DNA of 64,000 nt, taken from NCBI GenBank assembly GCA_900239685.1, contig OENT01000160.1, forward strand, positions 114,687 through 178,686, given 5' to 3'. Source of the stretch: Rotaria macrura (Eukaryota > Rotifera > Eurotatoria > Philodinida > Philodinidae). How positions within the stretch are numbered: position 1 is the stretch's first letter; each line of letters starts with the position of its first letter. The notes under the pieces were generated by a model. The model worked only from the letters and a program-made list of their open reading frames with translations. It had not been told where the DNA came from and made no database searches. A program made the translations under genes and the position numbers. Shown here piece after piece: positions 1-14,100 of the stretch.

Positions 1-2355
1 CAGAGTACGTTCATAGATCTCAAATGTGAAATATGAACTTACGAGAAAAAATTCCCAAGTGTCAAATCAATTATCGACCAATATTATGTTCATTTCATAT
101 GTACTAGTGAGCAATAGAAAAGTCTTGAATTTGCAACATAGGACTGTGTTCTCCGACAGTTCTGGTAAAAAAGCAACTTTCAAGTGTCGATTTCAAACAT
201 TATATGAATAAAGATGAATATAGAACTAAAGTTCATCGGATAAATTGAAGGTTGTCTAGTGTTCTCCTTCTGGAAATGTAAGCGTGCGATCGATCTTGGA
301 CTCTTAAAAATTTCGAATATTTTAGAGATAAGAACCATAATAAGGAAGGAAAGGTACGAGTTGTCAGCTGCGCTTACCTCATTGAGATTTATGTTCATAC
401 AAAGTTTGAAGCTAAAGCTCAAAAGCTGATTTATGCAAGAATTTTAGGGAACCATAACCTTCTGTTTAGAAATTCAGTAAAACTGCAATATCCCGAGAAT
501 AAATGCCTAGAAAATCGAACAATTCCAAAGTTTCCTATTGCACAATAGTATACATCTAATCAGCAACAGTATCTTAGTCGAAAAGCGATTCGCCACTTTG
601 GAGTATTCTCTCGTTAGTCGAAATTTCAAGTTTTGAATTTAGATCACATGGCTAATCTATTTCAATGCTTATGTAAGATGTTAATTCTGATTGTAGACAT
701 GCACATAACTACTAACATCACCATTCATTACATACTCACACTCTTTCAATTGACATTGATGAACATTTTTTTCATCATCTTGATTTTATTTTAAAATTTA
801 AGGCTATTTTTCTGTTCATCTTTTTACAGAAATTGAGCTTATAAGTTTTGGAACGTGTAGTCAATCCTTGTAATTACGATCCATCATCGATTGAATCATG
901 AAATTAATACACTATTTCCAAAGGAAAGAAACTATTTTCGAAAACACAATACGCATTAAGAATTCATCACAACGGGTCGTGAGAAAACTACAAGGACAGG
1001 GATCGGCAGCTCCATTTCTAGTATAATTTACGTAAGTACAGACTAGTACGAAAGTACTCGAAGTCTATGGATAGGCACGATTCCAATGTATTTAAAATAC
1101 ATGCTTCCATGCTTCTAAAGATCAGACAATGCTCATGGCAGAGGCTATTTTAAGTACTGTTTAACCTAGTGTTAGTTGGTAAAAAGATGCCTTTTTCGCT
1201 GTTCTTGTTTTCGTCTTAATCTTGTCTTTGTGATTGTTTTCTTTTAAAGAGCATAAAAACCGATCATTAACTGAAGTTAACATTAGCATATATTTACGGT
1301 TCAAAATCTGTTCTCTATATCCGTAAACTTTCATTTGATGGAAGAATACAGTACATTTACCATGAACCGTGTCACATACCCAAGATTTTGGAGAAGTGCT
1401 CACTTCTCCAAAATCTTGGATATGTGACACTGCTGTGTCTTTCTGATCAAAATCTTAAACTAAATCAGACACAAAAGAGATTCTCGTTGAGAAATGTCAA
1501 CATATTGACATGAAACGAGAGCGAAAGTTTACTGCTGTATCACGGGGAAGTTTAATCAATATCAATAAAGAAAAAAACATTCTGTGTCGAGGTATCTAAT
1601 CATGAGAATCGTACATCGTTTCGTGTAAACATTCGGAACGAACAAAAATATTTGAACATCAAATATATTTACTTTTTTGTATCATTCTCTGAAGAAACAA
1701 CGCAGTAGATGCCATTGTTCTTGTTCGACAGAAAAACAAATATACACTGCTCTTCGATCGCGTCTAAGATGCTCAAAAACGAAACGGTCAACGACAGAAT
1801 ATTATTTACTCTTTAAATTTTAATGTTTCAAGAAAACATCAGAAGAACTCTATCACTAGTCCAGTCATTCACAGCTCTACTTTACAATGTGTTTCATAAA
1901 AAAGAATCATAACTATACACGATAATTTTATTTAGATCATTGGGGTAACAAATTATTTTGATCAAGATCAAATTAGACTTCACGATCGATGCATAAGCAC
2001 ATTATGAAACATTATTTCCTAAGAAATGAAATTCTGAACGTTTCATACTCAAGTACTGAAAGCAGCGATTGATTTGAAACACAAATATATAATTTCCAGT
2101 TGTTCGAAATACAATTTTCTATTCTTGCGTATTGAGAAAGAAAAAGAATTCATATTGATTCAGTCACCGAACTATTTATTTGATAGTCAAATGTTAAATA
2201 GATACGTACACAATCGCTTTTAAATATGTCATACTCGAGCATAAGAAACATTGTCGACAACTACTTCATTCGCATTGCTTTTTATCTTTGATTAACATCA
2301 GTTATCCATCGCATTCAAAGCCTTTATTTTCAAGGTGAAAAATTTATTAGACACA
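1..2355. other. Intergenic DNA upstream of the polycystin-like gene
   Basis: No convincing gene is seen here. The open frames are short, start in low-complexity AT-rich DNA and resemble no family I recognise. The only structured element is a near-perfect 62-base hairpin at 1369-1430, listed separately. The last few hundred bases should hold the promoter of the polycystin-like gene, but I see no motif that I can name with confidence. Confidence 0.6.
1369..1430. repeat. Near-perfect palindrome, 30-bp arms
   Basis: Bases 1369-1398 and 1401-1430 are reverse complements with one mismatch and a two-base loop. The right arm starts CACTTCTCCAAAATCTTGG. It lies outside any gene that I can find. It could be a tiny foldback transposon remnant or a structured transcript. 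No target duplication is evident. Confidence 0.8.
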
Positions 2356-5300
2356 ATGTTGAAAATCGGTATAGAATATCTACGCGTACTGACACTGTTG
2401 GCTATCATTCAAATGCCGGGTAAGTTTTTGTTTTCTGTCTCTAGAAAAAGAGATATTGACTAATCTATATCATTGAATAACATGCTAGCAGAAGATGAGA
2501 AATTTAGGAGAGGGTTTTTCACATTCAAGTTTTTGTTTACGTCATAACTATTTTCCTTGGTTTCGTGATTGTAATAATATAAAATAACGCACGAGAATAT
2601 TAATACGATATCATATGAAAACAACCATCTCCAAATCAACTAGCCAATTAACTGTTCTTATATCAAACATCAGAAAGCGTGCACAAAGATTCAGAACAAT
2701 GTTAAAATCTGTTTGATGTTATAATTAAGCTCCACCCAAACCCTCAGAATTGACTTGTCACTTTGGAGTATATGTTTGGGCTGAAATTTTCAGGGATGAA
2801 TGGTCCTAGTGAAAAACGCTCCTGGTAAAAATTCCAGCCATTTATACAATACTAAACTAGACTCACGGCTTGTTTTATTGCTTCCAGGAGCATCCACATA
2901 ACTTCATGACTATGAGGACTATCGAGGTCGGAGAGGTTTTAAATTAAAATCACTCCATACGCAACTTTTCATTGGATAGAATTTTGAAATTTGCTTCTAT
3001 TCATTTTTTATAAAAATTTCAGTAGGCAAAACTTCCAAAACAGGCCTAAAAAGTTAGTAAATCGGACTTTTCTCGATCAATCCATCAAATATCGAAAATC
3101 CGTCCAATCAAAAGTTAGCTCTCATCGAGGCCTTCAGAACTGAAAGAAAAGTATTGGGGAAAGCTCGATCCCAACGGAACTTGTTTCAACTTTCCTGCGT
3201 GACGGTCATAGTTTTAGAAAAACGTCACATACGTTCCAGTACCATAATTTGGTAAATGTTCTGCGTAAACGGATATAAAACAGTTTCCCACTTATTTATC
3301 GTATATTACCAATTAAAATGATTCGCATGAACACATGAAAAGGTATCCATCAATGTCAAACTCTAACAGAGAGATTTGAAAGGCTTTAAAAATCAAAGTT
3401 TTCCAAAAAACTTTAAATCCTTTTTTAGAGGATGCCGAAGAAAAAGCTTATGTAATGCCCTTAGATTTCAATGTTAACTCAATAAACTCTAGTGCATTCA
3501 AAATTTTACACTTTGCTCTATCTAATCACCTATAAATCTCACAATCTTCGAATTAGAGCCAAATTAATTTTTCTGAGAATGGTGACCCTTAATTGCACTC
3601 CATGGGTGATAAATTGGTTATCAATTAAGATTCGGTGGGTATAGAACCATAGTCAAAACCTCATCTGAAAGCACAACGTTCGTTATGCTGAATCTTGAGC
3701 AGTCTGTAGCATCGATTGTTCTTTCGTTTACATTGTTTTCAGTCCATAAGGGAATTTCAATTTTTCTCATATCTAATGTAAAATGGGAAAAGACTGATGA
3801 ACTGTATATAATAGCACGCTTTTTAATCCGATCATGCTACCTGTATTTCATACTCAATAAGTCAACGTTTGCATTTTACAAAACGTCACCTATTCGACGC
3901 TTGAAACTCAGAGATACTTTAATTTTCTCAAATAATGTCCACCCCTTTTACGACTCCAACAAAACCGAACTTCACACTAAAATGACCGCAAAATATCTTT
4001 TCCATTCGAAAAGATATACAGATAGTAATGGCTGCAACGCCAAGAAAATTTCAACAGAGTTTGTTAGTGTTAGTGATAATCTTAAAGTTTATTCCGTTCC
4101 TTTAGATCAATCGACTACACAACAGACGTCATCTGTCTCAACTATGAATCTAACCTCTTCTAATGTAACGGTAGTCTATTCAATTCCATCAACAGTAACT
4201 ATAGAAACTGGTGTACAAAATCCGTCTACTCAAGCATCAGTCACACAAACAAACGGACTAACACTAACATCACTGTCGAATACAACAACAACAAACACAA
4301 CTACAAGCCAAACAGTTACCATAACATCACTACCGAATACAACAGCAACAAATACAACAACAACCCAAACAGTTACTGTAACATCACTACCGAATACAAC
4401 AACAACAAATACAACAACAAGCCAAACAGTTACTGTAACATCACTACCGAATACAACAACAAGCCAACCAGTTACGGTAACATCACTGTCGAATACAACA
4501 ACAACAAACACAACAACAAGCCAAGCAGTTACAGTAACATCACTGCCGATGACAACGCCCGCAGTAACAGTAACATCGATAAAAAATGCAACAACAGTGG
4601 GCGAAACAACCAACGTTACAGCACTGCCAATAACTTTTGAAATAACAGGAGTACCATCGCTGTCGCCGATACCTACGCTTGAAGCAAATACAGTCACATC
4701 ACCTTCACCACCACCACCATCACTAGCCTCGCCCGCACCAATAATAGGAACAACAACGGTACTGTTGCCTTCGCAGACGCGGATCCTGGAAGCAAGTACA
4801 GATACACAATCACAATCATCGCCAACATCACCCTCCTCACCTACTCTAGTATCGGAAACAACATCACTGGGTCCATCATTGTTTCCAGTAATAACGAGAA
4901 TAACGACATTAGTACCATCAGAATTGATTTCAACATTCGAATCAACAAGTATAACACTTGCATCATCATCTGCATCACCACAGACAGCATCAGTTTCACT
5001 GTCATCATTAAGAGTAGCAATCGTGGAATCATCAACAGTACCTACACTTTCGCAGACAAGCGAAGGAATAGCAGTAGTTTCAGTGTCAAAGGAATCTTTG
5101 ACCGGAACAGTAATGGAAGCACAAACAACAAGTGCGACACTAGCAACATCGACAGGAGCAACAAGTAACTTTCGCTTTAATTGAGAATAATTTTTCAATT
5201 GTTTTGGAATTTAGACTGTTCTGCTCCAGTGATCACATTGGCTCCATCGCTATCTCAATCGCAATCACCTTACGAGTATCGACGAAGTCAAAATATAGAT

Positions 5301-8300
5301 ATCGCTTCCATCGTTCAACTACGTTGTAGTGGATCACTTTCAACTACCAGTCAATGGGTGGTGAAAATGTGCTCGCAAACTTGTGTATCTGAAGTTAAAC
5401 TCAATCGATCAGTTGTTAGAAGCCTCAGTGAACTGTTCATTCCAGCTCAAACACTCTCCTATGGAACGTATGAGCTACATCTGAGTGTAACAATGACAGC
5501 TTCACCAAATGTAACCTCAAGTTCGTCAATATTAATTATGATAAAACCTTCAAATGTTGTCGCAAATCTAATGCAGTATGGAACTTCATCGATTACACAT
5601 GGGTATCGTCAGAATCTGACCCTAAGTCCTGGAACATATTCCATTGATCCTGATGCAACAACATTTAATAGCAGTGTAAGTAATTATACTTTTATGGAAG
5701 CACGTTACTTTTCTTTTCATCCATAGAATTGGAATTTCACGTATTATTGTCGGATCTATGGTCTTTACAATTTTCCAAGTATCAATGGATCAATGTTGAC
5801 AATCGATGATTCAAGGATTGATTCGAACAACCCGTCGTGTTTTGGAAATCAGCCAAGTATTCCCTTAGGATCTGTTTTGATAATGTATAACATCAATTTT
5901 TTCCTCGACTTTTCTATTAAGATAATGGAACTTTATGGCAATATGTGGGATCCAAGAGTGATCCTAAATCTTCATTAATCATTTTCCCCAGTGCGTTGGC
6001 TTCAAATTTTACCTATGAGTTCATGGTCGTTATGATGAATCCTCAAATTTCTTTACAAACGGCTGGTCTGCTTCTTGTGAATGTTCAAGATTCTAATCCT
6101 CATATAATTGCAGTCGCGTACGTATTTTTAAGTTTTTCTCTAAATCGTCAATAAAAATTCAAGAATTAATGTTTTTCGATCAGTTGTTCTATATCGGCAA
6201 TGTGTATTCCAAATATGGAATATCAGTATGTTAATCCAACCACTCAAGTAGCACTTTTATCTGTTTGTATGGGCGATTGTAATACGCTTCAAAATATAAC
6301 ATGGAATATTTATCATGGATCAAGAAATTCATCATCGAATAATACTCAATGGACTTTGTTCGATCAAATGAATGTCTATCGAGATATTTGGTTTTTCGGT
6401 TAGTAGATTTTTGTACATGCATTACACTATCAATAATTTATTTTATTTTTCAGGTATGAACACAACTAATTTTACGGCAACAAGCAACTTATTTACTAAC
6501 TATCCCTCTATAATATATTGGCGTTTTGAAGTTGTTTATATTTTTCCTTCAGAAACAAGTTCAAGTTCATTAAATTTTCTTATCAATCAACCACCTCAAA
6601 ATGGTTTCTGTTCCATAAGTCCCACGAATGGTACAACAAGCACATTATTTACTATCTCCTGTTTTAACTGGACTGATGTAGATGGTATTAAAGACTACTC
6701 AGTTTATGGTATATTTTGTTTCAAGTTGCTTATTCGATAAATGCATGGCTGTCATCTTTTTTTTATAACAGGATGGACTACAAATTCAATAGATCCAATT
6801 ATGCTTTCACATTCGTATGTATCCACCATTCAACTTCTCTTATTTGCTACGAACAATAATGTATCGTTACTCAATATTACTATTCACATTCGTGACATAT
6901 ACGATTGTACTGCTGAATTTAATATGCCACTTGTAACGATTGCATCCGATACGAGCAAACTATCAGTTTTAATGAATAATTTACTAAACGCCACTAATGA
7001 TTCATTCGTTCAGATGCTTGCCAGTGGCAATCAAAATATGGTTACTCAAGTTGTTACATCAATATCTACACAATGCAACATAATCAACAATCAAGCTGTA
7101 GAAAGTGCTCTAGCAAGTAAATGAAATCATTATCATCTCTATAACTGATAAGTTGCTCCGATAAAATACTATCTACAGTGTTATCTCTATAGAAATCTAT
7201 TACGATTATCAACCACAAAACTTTGAGAATAGAAAGAATTTCATTAGTGGGGCAGAATTTTCCCCAATGACTATCGTAAGATACGATCGACAAGGAGGCT
7301 AAAATGAATTTAAAGCCTTTCTTCTGACACTTTCTGCTAACATTCCAATTTGATTTTTCTAGCCGAACAATTCAAATAAACACCTCTAGTAGCAGAAATG
7401 ATCATTCGAAATTCAAGAGAAAAGTAAAATTGAAAGTTCGTTTCTTTAGAAGTTCGACTAAGGCAATGAACTATTGATCTGTATCTAACGGATTTCAATG
7501 AACATTTTTCGAAAGATAATTCATATTATCTTTGTCAAAGAAATCTCGAAAAAGATTTCGCTTAAGATTTCGAAAGAAGGAAACTGCCTAATTTTATCGA
7601 TGTAAATTTTCTAGAAGTCTTTATGAAACGCAGTTTTCGAAAAAAAAATCTTAGTTTTAAATGTTATCTTGAAACAGTGCGTATAGAGATGTTGCAGCCG
7701 AACTATTTAGTAAACAAAGAAAAGTCCAGCAGTTGAAAATAACGTCTTACCATGATATAGAACTTTCAGAAAAAATACGTTTTATTTACACAGCAAGTAT
7801 CTATCGACGATAGCTTCATGTTGTAGAAATTCCACGTGTCAGTACGGCTTTTTTTAGAATATACTCATCGGAAAACTCCGGTAACCACATCTGATTTCAA
7901 ATTACATTGGCAATTTTGTTTTTAATGGCACAATGAAGTATGCATAGGCGAACACATTCATTGAAATGTGACAGAAGATATCTTGAACGGCTTCTTTTTA
8001 AACGAATGGCTCTCGTGATTAATGTTCTCATTTTTGATTTGGTAGAACTCACATCTATTTTCGAAGATACTACCTAGTTCGAACGATATTGACCGTAACA
8101 TCATTAAAATAGGGTCGTATACGGCCGTATTTTCACAGTATACGGCTCCTTATACGGTACTATTTTTGGACGCAGTCATAAAGGGTCGTATACTGTGAAA
8201 ATACGGCCGTATACGGCCCTATTTTAATGATGCTACGGTCCGTATAACTGGGTCAAACAAACGGTTCATAACGGGCATTCCTTTTGATTGACATGGGTAG

Positions 8301-11085
8301 TAATCGTATGTTTTAAGTGCAAGATTTGTTGCCCTACTCTTCCTCTTCCACAGAATCCATTGGTCATTAGAAATTAAGGTTGCTGTCGACTCAAACTGTT
8401 TTGAAATTAATCAGAATAAAGACATACGAGTAGCATATTTCAACCACTAAAAATTTCCTACCAAAACATTTTAAGAGAAAAATTAACAAACAATTTTTCT
8501 AAATTAGATGGAGTGCCAGCAGCAAGTATTACTGTATCGCCATTGGGTAGTCAAGCTCAACAAACGGTAAATTTATTCTTTACATTTGTTCATTAGATAT
8601 ATATTTTTCGGAGTGATTATAGGCGTCCGTACCATTAAATGCATCTGCTCTTGCTGCCTATAATCAACATTTAAATACTTATGCAAATTTTCGAGATTCA
8701 CTGGTGACGTTTTTAACTAATCTGAGCATTACTACTGAAAGCAGCATCATACTACAAGCATCTTCCTTAGTTCAATTTACACAAACTACGAATCAACTGA
8801 CCCGTAATACATTGGTAATTGTTTTTGTATTATTTTCTATTGTCTAAATTTTATTAAAAAAATAATGAAATAGATGCTTGCATCAAATAAATGTTATCAG
8901 TTGGCAAACGCCTTATATTCTGTAGCAACAATAATTTCCAGTGAAAATGTTCAAATCGCAGCAAACTATATAACTCAATGTACCAATAATATTTTAACTG
9001 TAGGATTATTTTCATAATTTTTTTTGATGAAAAAAAATAAGTAAATTGCGTTAATCATTGATATTGTCAGGGTGTCAATGCAGCATTGCAACAACGAACA
9101 ACAGTTCTTGATTTAGATTATACTCGTGCCAATATCTTTCCTAGTGATTATGATTCGTATCTTGACTCTGATTGGTCTAATCCAAGTATAAATCATATGT
9201 TAATCGAAATGTACGAATTATATATTCTATTTCATTAGATTTATTTTCCAATGGTAATGATTTTTCTTGGGAAACAATACAAAGTGGTCGAAATAAATAT
9301 TATCAGCAACAATTGGCAGATCAAATTAATAATCAAGTCACAGAAACAATGGCATTGATTACTAATGCACTTCAAGTTCATTTGAATATTGGTCAAAATT
9401 CAGTGATAAACACATCATCCGTACTATTTTCGGTTGAGACTACGTCTATCGGAGGATTGCAAAATAAAGTTATTCAACAAGTTGGAGCAGCTCGAATTCA
9501 TGTACCATCAAATTTCATTCTAGCTACCAATGATAATACAACGGTTTCATTGAGAGTTAGTTAACATTTTCTTTTGTTTTTTCATTTTTAAATACCATTT
9601 CCGAATACATCTTCTTTTGTATGTGTTTGATTTATAGTCAATGATGCAACCACTTGCATTAGCTGATCAAAGTCATTTGGATACAAACACTAATCTGTCA
9701 ACATCACTGTCACTGACTATACTTGATCGTGATGGAAACGAAATACCTCTTCAAACTGATATTGATCATCCAATTGAATTGACTATTGTTCGTGATCCAA
9801 ATTTAATTATTCCATCGATGACTTTGCAAAATGTGACGTCAATGAGTATGACGCCACATTATCAATTATTCAATCTTCATTATATTAATATTCTACAAAA
9901 TAATAATCGAACAGTTTCACTTATATTTGAAATGCAACCATTGAACATAAGTCTTGCTTACTTACTAATCTATAGATTTGATAAGTCTCCACAATTAAAT
10001 ACTTCAATGAATCAAATCGATGGTTGGACTCTTTTGTGTCCTTCAAGTAGTCTTTATTTTTCTTCTATCATGATGAATATTTTTACATGGTAATTTTCAT
10101 GAATTTAGATTTGACAACCGATGATGTCTATACATATTTTCTCAATAATCAACAAACGTCTGGTCATCAATCAGTCATATTTGGTTTACGAGAATTGAAT
10201 TCAACAGAATCTTCCAGTTATTGTATGAATCAATCCATTAATAATCCACCAATATCAAATCAACATTTTAATTTTACTTCAAATTATGAAATACGAACTT
10301 ATACTGCATCGTGTTATTACTTAGATACAAATAATATGTGGCAAACAGATGGATTATTAGTAAGATGCCTTTTTTTAATCTTCTTATGAAACTTCATTAT
10401 GTTTAATATACACATGTATATATATATGAACGTCCCATCCCAGATTCAGCTCAATCTTAGATCCGCCTAGACCAATCTGAGCTGTTCACTTTGCACTAGT
10501 CCAATGTCGGATTGACCTAGAAACGTCAAGGCGAATCTCACATCGGACTAGGCCAATGCCGAATCTATATTTCAGTACGGCCAATCTCGGATTCACCTAG
10601 GTCAATCTCAGACTCGCTTAGACCAATCTATGATTTGGTATCTAGTATATTACGAATTTAATGTGGAGGAATATGTGCTGTCCAGAAAATATTTCAAATA
10701 AATATTAGATGGAAAAAATTCAATAAAATGTCACAAGAATGTCTCTCGTTTTACTAGTATAAAAGGTTAAAAAATTAGGAATATTTCATCTTGTTTCTTG
10801 AAAATTTCTTTGTGTTATTCATTTGTGATTAGACACACTCTTTTCGAAAATAAAATTTTATGTATTTTGTTTCGCTTTTGCTTCAATATAATATTCATAA
10901 TATACTTGATACTAAATCATATATTGGTCTAAACGAATTCGAGATCGGCCGTACTGAAATATCGGTCCGGTATTTGCCCTAGTCCAATCTGAGATTCGCC
11001 TTGACGTTTCTAGGCCAATCCGAGATTGGTCTAGCGCAAAGGGATCAGCTCAGATTGGTCTAGGCGGATCCGAGATTGGACGCTC

Positions 11086-11126
<41 letters not shown>

Positions 11127-14100
11127 AGGTCGGATCACAGACGAATCATTATCAAACTCAATGTTTTTCAACTCATTTAACATCGTTTGCTGGTGGCTTT
11201 CTTGTTTTACCAGCACCTATCAATTGGAATTACGTTTTTGCTAATGCTGATTTTATGAAAAATAAAACAATTTATTTAACTGTCATTTGTATTTATGTTC
11301 TCTATGTTGTATTAATTATTTATGCACGTTATAAAGATAGAAAAGATATTGAAAAAGTAAGATATGTTACATTTTTTTCTCTCATGATCTATAGATCTAT
11401 TTAGTTAGGAGTTACGCCGATGCCCGATAATCATCCTAGCCATCAATATTTCTATCAAATACTTGTTTTTACTGGTAATCGAAAAAATGCTGGAACAAAA
11501 TCTAAAGTAAGATAAACAAAAACGAAATAGACTTTCGATCTCAATGTCAAATTCAATTGAAATATACATATATATTTTTTAAACTCTAGGTTCATTTTAC
11601 TATTGTCGGTGATAATGATGAAACATCAGTTCGTACCTTTGCAGATCCTCATCGAAAGATTTTACAGCGCGGTGGAATCGATGCTTTTATCATGGCTGTT
11701 TCGCAGTATGTAATTTTGCGTTTATTTGTTTTGTTTAAAGTATTCATTCGAACAATTTCAGACCATTGGGATCATTACATTATTTGCATATTTGGCATGA
11801 TAATACTGGCAATGGTGAATTAGCATCATGGTTTCTTAAATATATCATTGTTCGTGATTTACAAACTATGGAAAAATTTCATTTCATTTGTCAAAAATGG
11901 TTTGCAATAGAGAAAGGGGATGGCCGTGTAAGTAAAAGCCCATCGAATGTAATAGTTTGCATTTGAACCTAACCAGATATGTAGGGGATGGAGTGACTGA
12001 GTTGTTGCTTCCATTCCGGTACAAAATGTGAAGAGAATTCTTACGATTTCAAAATTGATTCGAATTCAAATGAAATCTCTATTGAAAACTGCAGTTCACT
12101 TTTTACTCACGTAACAATTAAATATTCTTTAGGACATTTTATTTGCATTTGAATAAGGACTTTTCGCTGTACTTAATAGAAATACGATGTAAACATCATA
12201 ATTTGATCTAACCTTGTATTTCATGATTGTTGAACCGACTAGTCCGATCAACTTTAAATCTTTGCTTTCCTAAACTAAAATCCTAGACGAACATAGTTTA
12301 TCATCATTGATATTCAGATTGAAAAATCGAATGTACTTTAGACAAAAACCAATTGTCTTTTCTTTGTCCGTACATGATTTATCTAGTTTCATATGAACTA
12401 AGTTTCATTTCATAATCTGTCTAACCGAAGAGAATATTCAATAAGCGTCATCGATAATATCGAACCGCTCATCGGTCGATTTACCTAACGCTTTAGACTT
12501 GATTCCAATTCAATCCTACATCTTCAGATATATATCTACTTTTATTAGATTACGATCGAAAAAATCTTTAGAAATATTCAGCCGTCCACTGAACATTTGC
12601 TTTAGAATAAAAGACGAATTGAAATTACAACGACGAGTCGTTCATCACAGATGCAAATTAACTATCCTTACAGTAGTTGATAGAAATGTACTCACGAATT
12701 TATAGTTGAGACTTCTCTGTATCAAAAACTATTTTCCTAGGTTAGATATACTACATAACTATGTGATTACCTATCGAAAAAATATTTAGATTGAACGTAC
12801 ATTAGCGGTTGCTGGTGAATCACAAAAAAATGAATTTTCATATATTTTATCAAAGCAAGTTTATTACAATATATCAGAAGGTCATCTTTGGTTCTCAGTA
12901 TTTTCTCGCCCACCATCCAATAGTTTTACAAGTGTTCAACGATGTACCTGTTGTTTTGCATTACTTGTTAGTTCTATGCTTCTGAATATTCTTTATTACG
13001 ATCAAGCAAACGATACGAACAATTCGAAAAGTTTTTCACTCGGTCCATTTTGTATCTCTTCCGAACAGGTTTCTTTAGTTATTTTCTATTGTTGAATACA
13101 TTTACACATTTTGTTTACTTTTATCTAATCAGATTGGTATTGGTGTTATTGTTGAAGTACTTTCATTGGTTCCAAGTTTATTACTAATTGGATGTTTTCG
13201 ACGAATATCATCTAGAAAACATGTTCAAAACATTTCACCATTACGCAAAGCATTGTATAAATTGAGACGTCTAGAAATACCGTTAGTTAAATTTTTAACT
13301 ATGAAAAACAAACTATTTTTTAGATTGCTTTCGTTTTGTTTATTCTTAGTGCCGAATCTAATCAGAAGAAAAAATCGAAATGGATGTTTCCTTGGTGGTT
13401 TTTATTTATTACTTATGGAATCGCATTTCTTTTATCTGTATGTTCAACATTTTTTATTATCGTTCGTGGTATTCAATTTGGTGATTTAAAAACTCAAAAA
13501 TGGTTAACGTCTCTTGTTACTGGCTTCTTCTCATCGATTCTTCTCATTCAACCATTGAAAGTAATTTTATCAAATTTTGTTTTAATGATGTGTAGAATTC
13601 GATTGTTTAAATTATATATGTTATTTGCAGATTGTTTGCTTGGCAATTTTCTTCTCTGTGTTTATTCGAGATACACATAACGACAAGCAAGCAGCTGAAT
13701 TTTTGGACGATATAGATCATCATGACTTACATCACAATGAGGACTATCTTCATTCATTTGAGGTTTGCTATTTGTTAATTTATTATTTAAAATCAGTGGA
13801 AAAATTACAAGCTCATAAGTATGAACTATTTCTTTAGCTTTCATGTTTCAATTAACGCTATCCTATTGTGGATTTCAATGAAATATTGTTAAATATGTTT
13901 CTTATGCATAATAAGAAGATCATAGACCCATCCAATAATCGTTCTTGCCTTCGGATGACATTCCTACTACAGGCCTCGCAGAAGACCCTAAAAAATCAGG
14001 ACAGTCTGTCCACATAATATTTGAATTATGATGTAATTCAGTTATTACGTGAACAAACTGTCCTGATCTTTTAGGGTCTTCTGCGAGGCCTGCTACTATT

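Noticed and set aside
3685..4105. Upstream open extension of the polycystin stalk exon
   Set aside because: The acceptor AG at 4104-4105 joins the signal-peptide exon in phase. The extension lacks a signal peptide and its composition is that of the intron.
4230..5198. 322-codon ORF on the minus strand opposite polycystin exon 2
   Set aside because: It is the antisense shadow of the Thr-repeat exon; its Val-rich text is the complement of ACA/ACC-type codons.
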